This document shows, in pieces, positions 8,497 to 18,121 of a DNA stretch of 64,000 nucleotides. The DNA is from Thalassorhabdomicrobium marinisediminis (GTDB lineage: Bacteria > Pseudomonadota > Alphaproteobacteria > Rhodobacterales > Rhodobacteraceae): the NCBI RefSeq assembly GCF_003072065.1, contig NZ_QCYG01000007.1, positions 124,001 through 188,000 of the forward strand. Direction: 5' to 3'. Under the pieces are notes generated by a model. That model worked only from the letters and a program-made list of their open reading frames with translations, did no database searches and was not told the origin of the DNA. Position numbers and translations under genes: made by a program. Position 1 is the first letter of the stretch; each line of letters starts with the position of its first letter.

Positions 8497-9747
8497 ATGA
8501 CCTACCATCCCAAATCCGATTTCATCCGCATCATGACAGAACGTGGCTTTCTGGCCGACTGCACGGATTATCAGGGTCTGGACGAGGCTTTGGCCGCCGG
8601 CACCGTGCCCGCCTATATCGGGTATGACGCCACCGCGCAGTCGCTGCACGTGGGCCATCTGATGAACATCATGGTGCTGCGCTGGCTACAGAAAACCGGC
8701 CACAAGCCGATCACGCTGTTGGGGGGTGGCACCACCAAGGTGGGCGATCCGTCGTTTCGCAGCGATGAACGTCCGCTGCTGGGGCCCGAGCAGATCGAAT
8801 CCAACATCGCCGGCATGAAACAGGTGTTTGCCAAGCTGATCAGCTATGACGACAGTGACACCGGCGCCTTGATGCTCAACAACGCCGAATGGCTGGACGG
8901 GTTGAACTACCTCGATTTCCTGCGCGACATCGGGCGGCATTTCTCGGTCAACCGGATGCTGTCGTTTGAAAGCGTGAAGTCGCGGCTGGATCGCGAGCAA
9001 TCCCTGTCGTTCCTGGAATTCAACTACATGATCCTGCAAGCCTATGATTTCCTTGAGCTGAACCGCCGCTATGGCTGCTTGCTGCAGATGGGCGGCTCGG
9101 ACCAGTGGGGCAACATCGTCAACGGGATCGACCTGACGCGGCGGGTGCTCGACACCGAGATTTTCGGTCTCACGACACCGCTTCTGACCACCAGTGACGG
9201 GCGCAAGATGGGCAAGTCGCAGGGCGGCGCGATCTGGCTGAACGGCGATATGCTGTCGCCTTACGAGTTCTGGCAGTTCTGGCGCAACACGACCGATGCG
9301 GACACGGGCAAGTTCTTGAAACTCTTCACCGAATTGCCGGTCGAGGAGTGTGAGCGTCTGGGCGCGTTGCAAGGGTCCGAGATCAACGAGGCGAAGATCA
9401 TCCTCGCCAATGAGGTCACCGCCCTGTTGCACGGGACAGAGGCCGCCGAGGCCGCCGCGCAGACCGCGAAAGAGGTCTTCGAGAAGGGCGGCGTGGGCGA
9501 CGATTTGCCGACGCTGACACTGTCGCCGGATGAGCTGGGCGACGGGATTTCCATCGTGCAGCTGATCGTCAAATCCGGCCTTGCGGGCAGCGGGAAAGAG
9601 GCCAAGCGCCTGATCGCCGAAGGCGGTGCCAAACTCAACGACGCGGCACTGACCGATGCCGGCCGGATGATTGCACCGGCGGATCTCGCGACCCCGATCA
9701 AGCTGAGCGCGGGCAAAAAGCGCCACGCGCTGGTGCAACTGGGGTAG
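8497..9747 (+). CDS. tyrS: tyrosyl-tRNA synthetase
   Basis: Charges tRNA-Tyr (class I, dimer, cytoplasm). HIGH motif as SLHVGHLMN after YDATAQ, tyrosine pocket motif [16 protein letters not shown], and KMSKS as [16 protein letters not shown]-terminal S4-like RNA-binding region follows ([14 protein letters not shown]). The 416-residue length is normal. ATG 8497 opens [18 protein letters not shown], the usual alphaproteobacterial start. The only promoter room is the 61-base divergent gap shared with anmK. Confidence 0.97.
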   Translation: MTYHPKSDFIRIMTERGFLADCTDYQGLDEALAAGTVPAYIGYDATAQSLHVGHLMNIMVLRWLQKTGHKPITLLGGGTTKVGDPSFRSDERPLLGPEQIESNIAGMKQVFAKLISYDDSDTGALMLNNAEWLDGLNYLDFLRDIGRHFSVNRMLSFESVKSRLDREQSLSFLEFNYMILQAYDFLELNRRYGCLLQMGGSDQWGNIVNGIDLTRRVLDTEIFGLTTPLLTTSDGRKMGKSQGGAIWLNGDMLSPYEFWQFWRNTTDADTGKFLKLFTELPVEECERLGALQGSEINEAKIILANEVTALLHGTEAAEAAAQTAKEVFEKGGVGDDLPTLTLSPDELGDGISIVQLIVKSGLAGSGKEAKRLIAEGGAKLNDAALTDAGRMIAPADLATPIKLSAGKKRHALVQLG

Positions 9748-9780
9748 CAGTGTCTGCACCCCGTTTAGGCTAAGACCAGC

Positions 9781-9834
9781 CCGCGGCCGCGGGTGGGGGT
9801 GAAGCCCCCGCCCGGGGGGGCGGTCGGGGGCTGG
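9781..9834. repeat. inverted copy of the GC-rich intergenic palindromic repeat
   Basis: Read on the minus strand, this ~54-base block matches the second unit at 907-957 almost base for base (CAGCCCCCGACCGCC...GGGCGGGGGCTT...ACCCGCGGCC). It lies 33 bases downstream of the tyrS stop, between tyrS and the convergent microprotein gene. Confidence 0.65.
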
Positions 9835-9867
9835 TCGGCGGTGCCGACCCGGCAAACTCCACCCGCC

Positions 9868-9978
9868 TCACATCACCACCGCCAACAGCGCCCCGCCCAA
9901 AAGCGCAACCGCTGCCGCCACCACTGCCGTGGCAAGCGGCGTGAGCCTTGGCGCGGGGATGCGGGGCAAATGTTTCAT
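9868..9978 (-). CDS. 36-residue single-span membrane microprotein, unknown
   Basis: A short frame beginning MKHLPRIPAPRLTPLATA and continuing into about 18 hydrophobic Ala/Val/Leu residues to the C-terminus: a basic N-terminus then one membrane span, as in bacterial membrane microproteins. No clear Shine-Dalgarno precedes the ATG (9976-9978). Instead a 33-bp palindrome lies seven bases upstream. It faces away from the acetyltransferase gene and converges with tyrS. No family is recognised; coding is supported only by the charge/hydrophobicity pattern and an undisturbed frame. Confidence 0.45.
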   Translation of the reverse strand: MKHLPRIPAPRLTPLATAVVAAAVALLGGALLAVVM

Positions 9979-9985
9979 CGCCACC

Positions 9986-10018
9986 ATTAACCGCGTCTTA
10001 GGTAAAGACGGGGTTAAT
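9986..10018. promoter_or_regulatory. 33-bp near-perfect palindrome between two divergent starts
   Basis: ATTAACC-G-CGTCTT (from 9986) is mirrored by AAGACG-G-GGTTAAT (to 10018) around a short centre. It lies seven bases from the microprotein ATG (9978) and six bases from the acetyltransferase ATG (10025). It contains TTAA-N7-TTAG (9987-10001), one base off a CtrA half-site pair. It may be an operator, or an mRNA hairpin occluding both ribosome-binding sites. Confidence 0.5.
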
Positions 10019-10024
10019 GGCCCA

Positions 10025-10795
10025 ATGCGCGCCCATCCCTTGCAACAATCGCCGCAGTTCGCCCGCGCCCTCGCGGCCTATGGCACCCCGCTGCGGTCCA
10101 CCGCGCCGGTCGTCCTGTCGCGCCGGTTCGCCCCCTTCGGCACGGTGGATTTCGCCAGTCGTCTCCGCGTCGAAGACCTGCACCTGCGCCCGCATCTTCT
10201 GAACCTCGAAGCCCCCGCGCCGGCCGCCATGCGCCGCGCGGGCTATGTGCAGATCCTCACCGCCGCCCATGTGGCCGACTGGGACCTGACCGTCCCGGAC
10301 CTGCGCGCCGCCATGCACCCCAAGTGGCGCAACCAGTTGCGCAAGGGGGCGGCGGCCGGACTTGATCTGCGCATCACCGGCTGGAGCGGGGCCGCGCATC
10401 CGCTTTTTGCCCATGCCGAGGCACAGGCTCGGGCGCGGCGCTATCGCGCCTATCCCACGGCCCTTTTGCAGCACTTCGCGCGGGCCAACCCCGGTGCCGC
10501 GCTGTTGGCCGAGGCGCGCGCGGGGGTCGCGCTTGTGGCCGCTTGTCTGGTCCTGCGTCACGGTCCCGTCGCCACCTATCAGACCGCCTGGGCCAGCGCA
10601 GGGGGTCTTGCCTGCAACGCTCCGCGCGTGCTGCTCACCCATGTGGCCGAACACCTGCAAACCCTTGGACACAGCACCTTCGATCTGGGAATGATCGAGA
10701 CCGACCACGCCCCCGGCCTTGCGCGTTTCAAATTGGGCACCGGGGCCACACCGCGCGCTCTGGGCGGCACATGGCTGGCGCTGCCGTGGCGCTGA
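10025..10795 (+). CDS. GNAT-fold (FemAB-like) acetyltransferase, uncharacterised
   Basis: 256-residue cytoplasmic protein. The C-terminal half resembles FemAB/GNAT acyltransferases: a basic helix MHPKWRNQLRKGAAAG that typically precedes the catalytic fold, then ALLAEARAGVALVAACLVLRHGPVATYQTAWASAGG (the beta-bulge region and substrate platform) and THVAEHLQTLGHSTFDLGMIETDHAPGLARFKLGTGA, where a FKLG(T)G-type ending is characteristic. The substrate is unknown. The start was taken at ATG 10025, right after the palindrome; further in-frame upstream sequence would run through the palindrome and the opposite gene. It stands alone, followed by fur in the same direction after 99 bases. Confidence 0.7.
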   Translation: MRAHPLQQSPQFARALAAYGTPLRSTAPVVLSRRFAPFGTVDFASRLRVEDLHLRPHLLNLEAPAPAAMRRAGYVQILTAAHVADWDLTVPDLRAAMHPKWRNQLRKGAAAGLDLRITGWSGAAHPLFAHAEAQARARRYRAYPTALLQHFARANPGAALLAEARAGVALVAACLVLRHGPVATYQTAWASAGGLACNAPRVLLTHVAEHLQTLGHSTFDLGMIETDHAPGLARFKLGTGATPRALGGTWLALPWR

Positions 10796-10894
10796 CGGGC
10801 GCGGCCCGCACCCGCCCGATGCCCTCTGGCCCCTGCCCTTATGATGGCGTAACAACACGGCGAACCGCCGATCGGACCGCGAATAGAGGCTGCC

Positions 10895-11314
10895 ATGACC
10901 GACACCATCCTGTCCCGCTGTGAAGCGCGGGGCCTGCGCATGACCGAGCAGCGACGGGTGATTGCCGGAGTGCTTGAGGCCGCCGACGACCACCCGGACG
11001 TGGAAGAGCTGCACGCCCGCGCCAGCGCCGCCGATCCGCGCATCTCGCTCGCCACGGTCTACCGCACGGTGAAGCTGTTCGAGGAATCCGGCATCCTCGA
11101 CAAACACGACTTCGGCGACGGGCGCGCGCGCTACGAAGCCTCGGACCGGGAACATCACGACCACCTGATCGACCTGACCTCCGGCGAGGTGATCGAATTC
11201 ATCGATGCCGAAATCGAAGCCCTGCAAGAGCGGATCGCCGACAAGCTGGGCTATGTTCTCATCGGGCACCGTCTGGAACTCTACGGTGTGAAAAAGGAGC
11301 CGAAAGATGGCTGA
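10895..11314 (+). CDS. Fur-family metalloregulator (Fur/Mur type)
   Basis: DNA-binding repressor that senses Fe(II) or Mn(II). The 139 residues show the winged helix (RMTEQRRVIAGVLEAADDHPDVEELHARA, SLATVYRTVKLFEESGIL), then the metal/dimerisation part HDFGDGRARYE..REHHDHLIDLTSGEVIEF, with the HHDHLI sensor motif. The C-terminal CxxC zinc sites of E. coli Fur are absent, as in alphaproteobacterial Mur/Fur proteins that mainly govern manganese uptake. So Mur function is likely but cannot be fixed from sequence. The stop overlaps the next gene by eight bases, implying translational coupling. Confidence 0.9.
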   Translation: MTDTILSRCEARGLRMTEQRRVIAGVLEAADDHPDVEELHARASAADPRISLATVYRTVKLFEESGILDKHDFGDGRARYEASDREHHDHLIDLTSGEVIEFIDAEIEALQERIADKLGYVLIGHRLELYGVKKEPKDG

Positions 11315-11993
11315 AGACCGCCCCCTGCTTGCCGTGCTGATCGACGCGGACAACGTGCCCGCGAAACACGCGCAAGCGATCCTGAAAGAGGTGTCGAGCA
11401 TCGGTGAGCCCGCCCTGCGCCGCGTCTATGGCGACTGGTCCGCCGAAAGCCTGAACGGCTGGAGCAAGGTGATCCCGCAGCTTGGCCTTGTGGCGCGGCA
11501 GGAAACCGCGAACACCAAGCAAAAGAACGCCAGCGACATCGGGCTGGTGATCGACGCCATGGACATCCTGCACACGCGGCGGTTCGACGGCTTCGTGATC
11601 GTGTCCTCCGACAGTGATTTCACCGCGCTGGCCAACCGGTTGCGCGAAGACGGGCTGAACGTCATCGGCATCGGCGAACGCAAGACCCCCGACAGCCTGC
11701 GCAACGTCTGCAACCGTTTCATCCTGATCGAGAACCTGAGCGCCGAAGAGCGCACGACCGAAGCCGCGCAGAACCTGCGCGACGCGCAGGTGCTGTTTCT
11801 TGAGGCGATGGACAAGATCGACAGCGACGACGACTGGTATCATCTGGGCGGTGTCGGCTCGATGATCCTTGCCGCGCATCCGGATTTCGACCCGCGCACC
11901 TATGGGCACAAGAAACTGTCGTCGCTGGCCCATGCGATCAAGGCGGTCGAGACGAAGAAGACCGGAAACCACCTGATGATCCGGCGCGTCTGA
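11307..11993 (+). CDS. NYN-domain (LabA/DUF88-like) nuclease with C-terminal OST-HTH domain
   Basis: Predicted cytoplasmic RNase-like protein of 228 residues. The N-terminal NYN/PIN-like fold shows the acidic catalytic residues in LAVLIDADNVP, the KNASDIGLVIDAMD strand and VIVSSDSDFTALANRL, followed by GIGERKTPDSLRNVC. After a linker, residues ~160-226 (FLEAMDKIDSDDDWYHLGGVG, DFDPRTYGHKKLSSLAHAI) match the OST-HTH/LOTUS RNA-binding module. This LabA-type architecture is widespread in bacteria but the RNA target is unknown. It overlaps fur by eight bases and overlaps the start of the DMT gene by one base, so the three probably form one transcript. Confidence 0.88.
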   Translation: MAEDRPLLAVLIDADNVPAKHAQAILKEVSSIGEPALRRVYGDWSAESLNGWSKVIPQLGLVARQETANTKQKNASDIGLVIDAMDILHTRRFDGFVIVSSDSDFTALANRLREDGLNVIGIGERKTPDSLRNVCNRFILIENLSAEERTTEAAQNLRDAQVLFLEAMDKIDSDDDWYHLGGVGSMILAAHPDFDPRTYGHKKLSSLAHAIKAVETKKTGNHLMIRRV

Positions 11994-12910
11994 TGGAGAA
12001 TTCAGGCGTCGACAATCTGCGCGGGGCGGTGATGATGGTCGCCTCGATGTTCGGCTTCGCGGTCGAGGATGCGCTGATCAAATCGCTCTCGGGGACGGTG
12101 CCGCCCGGGCAGATCGTCTCGACCATGGGCTTGGGCGGGGTGATCCTGTTTGCGCTCTGGCTGCGGTTTCAGGGCAAGCCCGCCTTTGTCGCCGACCAGC
12201 GCCGCTCGAGGGTGATCCTGCGCTCGGGCTTCGAGGCCTTCGGCACGGCCTTTTTCATCTCGTCGCTGGCGCTGGTGGAACTCACGCTCGTCTCGGCGGT
12301 CATTCAGGCGACACCGCTGGTGGTCGCCATGGGGGCCGCGCTGTTTCTGGGGCAACCGGTGGGCTGGCGGCGCTGGCTGGCGATCTTCGTGGGCTTCTCG
12401 GGCATCCTGTTCATCGTCAAACCCGGCGTGGCCACTTTCGATCCGCTGGTGCTTTTGGCGGTCGTGGGCATGGTGGCGCTGGCCGGGCGCGATCTGGTGA
12501 CGCGCAGCCTCAACTCCCCGATCTCGGGGCCGCATCTGTCCATCGCCGCCTTTGCCGGTTTGGTGCCCACGGGCCTTGTCCTGTGCTGGGTCTGGGGGCA
12601 GTCGCTGGTCCTGCCCACCGCGCTGGAATGGGGCGTCTTGGCCCTTTGCGTCATTGTCGGCATGACCGCCTATCTTGCCATCATCGCCGCCACGCGCATC
12701 GGCGACGCGGCCTTCATCTCGTCGTTCCGCTATTCGCGGATGCTGTTCGCGCTGGTGCTGGGCGCGCTGTTCTTCGCCGAAGCGCCGGACCTCTACACGC
12801 TCATCGGCGTCACCATCGTGATCGGCGCGGGCCTTTTCACCCTGTTGCGCGAAGCCCGCCTGAAACGCCGCGCGGCGCGCACTTCCCAAGCCGCAGCCAA
12901 GGCGCTATAG
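11993..12910 (+). CDS. EamA/DMT-superfamily transporter
   Basis: Inner-membrane permease of 305 residues with about ten hydrophobic segments arranged as two EamA repeats (first from LRGAVMMVASMFGFAVEDALIK, second from VLLAVVGMVALAGRDLVTRSL). In the RhaT/PecM-type drug/metabolite exporter group this means proton-coupled metabolite export; the substrate is unknown. The second repeat carries YSRMLFALVLGALFFAEAPDLYTLIG, typical of the last two spans. ATG overlaps the NYN stop (TGATG). The C-terminus is basic and cytoplasmic. Confidence 0.9.
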   Translation: MENSGVDNLRGAVMMVASMFGFAVEDALIKSLSGTVPPGQIVSTMGLGGVILFALWLRFQGKPAFVADQRRSRVILRSGFEAFGTAFFISSLALVELTLVSAVIQATPLVVAMGAALFLGQPVGWRRWLAIFVGFSGILFIVKPGVATFDPLVLLAVVGMVALAGRDLVTRSLNSPISGPHLSIAAFAGLVPTGLVLCWVWGQSLVLPTALEWGVLALCVIVGMTAYLAIIAATRIGDAAFISSFRYSRMLFALVLGALFFAEAPDLYTLIGVTIVIGAGLFTLLREARLKRRAARTSQAAAKAL

Positions 12911-12951
12911 CAAAGCCGACCCGCGCCATGTTTGCGCTAACAACCCTTTAG

Positions 12952-14235
<1,284 letters not shown>

Positions 14236-14269
14236 GCCGGTCTGCACCTGTATCTCATCATGGCCCCAC

Positions 14270-14300
14270 GGCCCCCGAGCTTGGCTTCGGGGGTCGTTTT
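14270..14300 (+). terminator. rho-independent terminator of eno
   Basis: GGCCCCCGAGC pairs with GCTTCGGGGGTC (about 14270-14295) through a short TTGG-containing loop and is followed by TTTTGTTT. It lies 35 bases after the eno stop. Confidence 0.85.
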
Positions 14301-14312
14301 GTTTACCGCCGG

Positions 14313-14552
14313 TCAATCGTCCAGATCGTCGTCGGGCGGCGTCGTGTGAAGATAGGTGCGCCCGATCCATCGCACCGGCGGCATGCTGAACAGCGCGACG
14401 ATAAACGCCGCCCCCAGAAGCCGGTTCAGCACGCCGACCGGCATCGGGTCCTGCTCGCCCGAATAGAGGTGAACGACGATGGTGATCACAACAAACCAGA
14501 TGCCGACCCGTATGGCCCGGCCCCAGACGTAGCCCCGTGTTACCCCTGACAT
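14313..14552 (-). CDS. small inner-membrane protein, unknown
   Basis: 79 residues, starting MSGVTRGYVWGRAIR at ATG 14550-14552, with two hydrophobic segments (IWFVVITIVVHLY, LLGAAFIVALFSM) and an acidic tail PPDDDLDD. A further upstream in-frame ATG exists but would add a charged stretch overlapping the 5' neighbour's stop. It lies 31 bases downstream of the FAD oxidoreductase gene and may be cotranscribed with it. It converges with the eno terminator. No family recognised. Confidence 0.65.
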   Translation of the reverse strand: MSGVTRGYVWGRAIRVGIWFVVITIVVHLYSGEQDPMPVGVLNRLLGAAFIVALFSMPPVRWIGRTYLHTTPPDDDLDD

Positions 14553-14583
14553 CCGATTGCCCCCGATCCCGTGCGGCCAGTCT

Positions 14584-15642
14584 TCACGGCTGAAAGCGCG
14601 CGGGACGATAGGGGGCCAGCAGGGCATCGTGCCCGCCCGCTCCCGTGACTTCGTCCGCCGTCACCTGTCCGGTGATCGCCGCCAAGGTCACGCCCGAATG
14701 CATGACCGCGATGTGCAGCCCCTGCGGCCCCGCGTGCCCGATCACCGGCAGGCCGTCTTCGGGGACCGGGCGGTGCGCCAGCGCAACCTGCGCCCATTGC
14801 AGGTCTGGCGCGCCCACCAGCGGCCGCAGCCAGTCCATGACGCGCGCGCCGATCTGCTCGGGCGTCTCCTCCACTTTCTCCGCATCGTCGCCCTGATGGT
14901 TCGCCACCGCCGAGGCGAGCAGCCGCCCGTCGGGCAGGTGCCGCAGCTCCCCATGGGGCGTCACGAGGATATGGTTCAACCGCGGCGCGTGCTGTTGCGT
15001 TGTCACCAGCACGCCCGGACGGGTCAGCATGGGCAGGCGCACCCCGACCGAGGCGAGGATCTCGGGCGCGCCGCATCCGGCGGCGATCACCACCCGATCG
15101 GCAGGCAAATCGCCGACCTGCGTGCGCACGCCGGTCACCGTCTCGCGCGCCGTGACGCCCGCGACCCGCAGCCCGCGCACCAACCGCGCGCCGGAAGCGG
15201 CCAGCAACCTTTGCGCCATCGCGGCGGGCTCTGCGGCCTGCTCCGCGTCGAACCGCAAGGCGGCTTGCGGCACCTGCGCCAAAGCGGGCTCCAGTTCCGC
15301 GATGCGAGCGGCGTCAAGGGTTTTGACCCCATAGGACAGCGCGGCGAGGTCGGCGGCGGTGCGCGCCATTGCGGCGCCCTGCTCTTCGAAACACAAGGCA
15401 CCGGTGCGTCGGATGGGAAGGTCCGGCAAGGCGGTCTGCAGCGCCTCATGGGCCTGCATCCCCGCCACCCGCAGCCGGTGGTGCGCGGCGTCGGCATAGA
15501 AACTCGCGTTGATCCACCCGAACGAGGCCTCGCTGGCGGCGGGCAGCCCACCGTCGATCACGGTGACATCGCAGCCCCGCCGCGACAGCGCATAGGCCAC
15601 CGAGGCCCCGATGATGCCTGCTCCGACCACGATCACCCGCAT
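14584..15642 (-). CDS. FAD-dependent oxidoreductase (DAO / D-amino-acid dehydrogenase-like)
   Basis: Predicted flavoprotein of 352 residues oxidising an amine or D-amino acid. The N-terminal Rossmann FAD-binding motif is VIVVGAGIIGASVAYALSRRG (GxGxxG) followed by the acidic VIDGG. DRVVIAAGCGAPEIL (the second FAD contact) and the C-terminal PVPEDGLPVIGHAGPQGLHIAVMHSGVTLA are typical of the DAO family. The substrate cannot be inferred. ATG 15640-15642 leads straight into the nucleotide-binding strand. It is divergent from the cupin gene, and a small membrane protein gene follows it. Confidence 0.88.
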   Translation of the reverse strand: MRVIVVGAGIIGASVAYALSRRGCDVTVIDGGLPAASEASFGWINASFYADAAHHRLRVAGMQAHEALQTALPDLPIRRTGALCFEEQGAAMARTAADLAALSYGVKTLDAARIAELEPALAQVPQAALRFDAEQAAEPAAMAQRLLAASGARLVRGLRVAGVTARETVTGVRTQVGDLPADRVVIAAGCGAPEILASVGVRLPMLTRPGVLVTTQQHAPRLNHILVTPHGELRHLPDGRLLASAVANHQGDDAEKVEETPEQIGARVMDWLRPLVGAPDLQWAQVALAHRPVPEDGLPVIGHAGPQGLHIAVMHSGVTLAAITGQVTADEVTGAGGHDALLAPYRPARFQP

Positions 15643-15713
15643 AAATGCCCCTTTTTTCCTGTTTCACAACGGCCCGTCTTGGCCCCCGTTGCAAACCACC
15701 CTAACCTGCGCCC

Positions 15714-16130
15714 ATGACAGCACAAGAGATCATCGCAAGGCTCAACCTCGCCCCCCACCCCGAGGGCGGTTATTATCGCCAGACGTGGCAGGCCGACGAC
15801 GGCCCGCGCCCCTCGGGGACCTGCATCTATTTCCTGCTTGAGCGCGACCGGCCAAGCCATTGGCACCGGGTCGATGCAGTGGAGATCTGGCACTATTACG
15901 CGGGCGCACCGCTGGTGCTGCGTCTGGCCGAGCACGATTCGGGCCCCAAGCGCGAGGTTCTGTTGGGCCCCGATCTGACCGGCGGGCAAGAGCCGCAAGC
16001 CATCGTGCCGAAAGACCACTGGCAGGCGGCGGCGACCACCGGCGACTGGACGCTGGTGGGCTGCACCGTCAGCCCCGGCTTCCGGTTCGAGGGGTTCGAA
16101 CTGGCGCCTGAGGGCTTCGACATTCCATAG
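15714..16130 (+). CDS. cupin-fold protein of the DUF985 family
   Basis: 138-residue cytoplasmic single-domain cupin. The family hallmark HPEGGYYRQTWQAD lies near the N-terminus, then CIYFLLERDRPSHWHRVDAVEIWHYYAGAPL, which holds the metal-site histidine/glutamate residues, and GCTVSPGFRFEGFELAPEGF at the end. Members are structurally known but their substrate is not settled. ATG 15714 directly precedes the conserved AQEIIARLNL helix. It is the first gene of a plus-strand pair with the bestrophin gene, 84 bases on. Confidence 0.88.
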   Translation: MTAQEIIARLNLAPHPEGGYYRQTWQADDGPRPSGTCIYFLLERDRPSHWHRVDAVEIWHYYAGAPLVLRLAEHDSGPKREVLLGPDLTGGQEPQAIVPKDHWQAAATTGDWTLVGCTVSPGFRFEGFELAPEGFDIP

Positions 16131-16214
16131 ACGACCGCCGCCATTGCGCTGGATTTCCGCGCCGTCACCCCCGATAAGGGCCGACATCCGCCCCCAAGCC
16201 TTAAGGACCGGCCC

Positions 16215-17120
16215 ATGATCGTGCGAGAGCACCCTTCCAACCTCAAGCTGTTTTTCGTTCTGCAAGGGTCGATCGTGCCGAAGATCATCGGGCGGATCGT
16301 GGGCGTGGCGCTGATCACCGCGATCGTGCTGCTGCTGGACCGCAAGGTCACGCCGCTGCCGCATATCTCGATCGGGGCGATGGGGGTTTTCGGCGTGGCG
16401 CTGTCGCTGTTTCTGGGCTTTCGCAACAACGCCGCTTACGACCGCTGGTGGGAGGCGCGCAAGCTTTGGGGGACGATGATCGCCGAGGTGCGCACTCTGG
16501 GGCGGCACGCGACGATCTTCGTGGACAGCCCCGAGGGGCGTGAGAGGATGCTGTCTTGCGCGGTGGTCTTTGCCCATGCGTTGCGCGGCAAGCTGCGCAG
16601 CGTCGATGTGCAGGCCGAGATGACGCCGTGGATGGACGCAGGCCGCGCCGCGCGGATCGCGGCGCATGGCAACCCCGCTGACGCTGCCTTGCGCGCGCTG
16701 GCGGACGAGGTCGCGACGCTGGGACGGGCCGGCGCGTTGGACGGGTTCGGGCAGATGACCATTGCCGGCTCGGTCTCGACACTGGCCGAGGCGCAGGCCG
16801 GGTGCGAGCGGATCCTGCTCACCCCGCTGCCCTTCGTCTATTCACTGCTGGTGCGGCGGACGACCTATCTTTATTGCGGGCTTCTGCCCTTCGCGTTGAT
16901 CGAACCCTCGGGCGGTTTCGCCCCCGCCTTAGCGGCGGTGGTGGCCTATGTGTTTTTCGGGTTGCAGGCGGTGACCAACGAGCTTGAACTGCCCTTCCGC
17001 AACGTCGAGAACGGCCTGCCGCTGGACGCCATGTGCCGCACGATGGAGATTTCCGTGGCCGAAGCCTTGAGCCGCATCCCGCCCGCGCCGCTGGAGCCCG
17101 AAGGCCACGTTCTGACTTGA
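16215..17120 (+). CDS. bestrophin family ion channel
   Basis: 301-residue inner-membrane protein of the bacterial bestrophin (UPF0187) family, predicted to form pentameric ion channels. It has an N-terminal MIVREHPSNLKLFFVLQGSIVPKI, hydrophobic segments around residues 20-50, the signature SLFLGFRNNAAYDRWWEARKLWG with the conserved Trp-Trp, and a C-terminal pair of spans before PFALIEPSGGFAPALAAVVAYVFFGLQAVTNELELPF..NGLPLDAMCRTMEI. Acidic, proline-containing motifs near the C-terminus fit the family's cytoplasmic gating region. The 3' end converges on the cbb3 operon with a 22-base gap. Confidence 0.9.
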   Translation: MIVREHPSNLKLFFVLQGSIVPKIIGRIVGVALITAIVLLLDRKVTPLPHISIGAMGVFGVALSLFLGFRNNAAYDRWWEARKLWGTMIAEVRTLGRHATIFVDSPEGRERMLSCAVVFAHALRGKLRSVDVQAEMTPWMDAGRAARIAAHGNPADAALRALADEVATLGRAGALDGFGQMTIAGSVSTLAEAQAGCERILLTPLPFVYSLLVRRTTYLYCGLLPFALIEPSGGFAPALAAVVAYVFFGLQAVTNELELPFRNVENGLPLDAMCRTMEISVAEALSRIPPAPLEPEGHVLT

Positions 17121-17142
17121 GGCGCGGGGCACCAAGGCGCGG

Positions 17143-17316
17143 TCAGTCGCGGCGGTCGCGCTCGGCCCTCGGGCGGGCCTCGGCCTCGGGCATCAGCACC
17201 CGTGCGGCATTGCCCTCGGGGTCGTCGAACTGGTCGTGCCGCAGCGCCCAAAGGAACGCGAGCAAGCCGATCAGCCCCATGCCGATGGACAACGGGATGA
17301 GCAACAGAAGGCTCAT
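17143..17316 (-). CDS. ccoS: cbb3-type cytochrome oxidase assembly protein CcoS
   Basis: 57 residues: one N-terminal membrane span (LLLLIPLSIGMGLIGLLAFLWAL) followed by the diagnostic RHDQFDDPEGNAARVL, the conserved W-x(3-5)-GQFDDx-EG-type sequence of CcoS. In Rhodobacter, CcoS is needed to insert cofactors into CcoN. Here it is the last gene of the oxidase operon. Its ATG overlaps the stop of the DUF2189 gene by four bases (ATGA). The usual partners ccoG, ccoH and ccoI are not adjacent. Confidence 0.9.
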   Translation of the reverse strand: MSLLLLIPLSIGMGLIGLLAFLWALRHDQFDDPEGNAARVLMPEAEARPRAERDRRD

Positions 17317-18110
17317 GCCTCGACCACCCGGATCGCGCGATAGGCATGCCACGTGCCGTGGCCAAGGATCGGGAAGACGATGGCAAGGCCCAGCAGACCG
17401 GTCAGAAAGCTCAGCAGGATGCCACCGGCGACGATGGCCCCCCAGGTCATGGTCGGGGCCAGATTCTGCGTCGTCATCACGAAGCTGGTGCCAAGCGCAG
17501 TGAGCGCGTCGCGCTTTTCCGCCACGATCATCGGGATCGAGAACAGGCTGAGCGCGAAGGCGAAGGCGGCAAAGAGCGCCCCCGTGGCGGTGCCCGTAAG
17601 GATCAGCATCCAGCCGCGCGGGGTGGTCAGGACGTTCACCAGCGCATCCTCGGCCCCCGGATAGGGCGTGAGCCCGAAGAACAGCGCGTAAAGCAGATCG
17701 GCGGTGCGGATCCACGACAGCACGAGCATCCCCAGCATCAGCCCCGCAAAGGCCAACTGCCCCAGCGGGCGGCCCCGCAGGACCAGCATCCTTCCAAGGC
17801 CGATCGGCTCGCCCGCTTCAAGCGCGCGGCTTTTTTCGTAAAGCCCCACGGCGAAGAACGGCCCGATGATCAGGAAGCCCGCGATCATCGGCAGCGCGAG
17901 GTAAAGCATCCCCGCCGCAGCCACCGCCCAGAGGATCAGATAGGACAGCGCCACGATCATCACCCCGTAGACCAGACTTTGCGCCAGCCCGTGGCGGAAA
18001 TCCTGCCAGCCGTGTGACAGCCAATCAAAGGCGGTGCTGGCGGGCAAGCCGCGCGCGTGGCGGCGGGGCGGTTTGATAGGGGTGCGGAGTGTCGGAAGCG
18101 GTTCAAGCAT
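17313..18110 (-). CDS. DUF2189 integral membrane protein in the cbb3 operon
   Basis: 265 residues beginning MLEPLPTLRTPIKPPRRHARGLP, with five to six membrane spans (LVYGVMIVALSYLILWAVAAAGMLYLALP, LIIGPFFAVGLYEKSR, QLAFAGLMLGMLVLSWI, LTGTATGALFAAFAFALSLF, AGGILLSFLTGLLGLAIVFPILGHGTWHAYRAI). This matches the DUF2189 family, often seen next to cytochrome oxidase genes in alphaproteobacteria. The function is unknown. ATG 18108-18110 was chosen because upstream codons in this frame run through the preceding 52-codon gene. It sits between the 52-residue protein and ccoS, with translational coupling to ccoS. Confidence 0.82.
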   Translation of the reverse strand: MLEPLPTLRTPIKPPRRHARGLPASTAFDWLSHGWQDFRHGLAQSLVYGVMIVALSYLILWAVAAAGMLYLALPMIAGFLIIGPFFAVGLYEKSRALEAGEPIGLGRMLVLRGRPLGQLAFAGLMLGMLVLSWIRTADLLYALFFGLTPYPGAEDALVNVLTTPRGWMLILTGTATGALFAAFAFALSLFSIPMIVAEKRDALTALGTSFVMTTQNLAPTMTWGAIVAGGILLSFLTGLLGLAIVFPILGHGTWHAYRAIRVVEA

Positions 18111-18121
18111 GAAGAAACCTT

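Noticed and set aside
9987-10001. TTAA-N7-TTAG as a CtrA box
   Set aside because: It is part of the arms of a longer perfect palindrome, and the mismatch falls in the second half-site. The palindrome itself is the better description.
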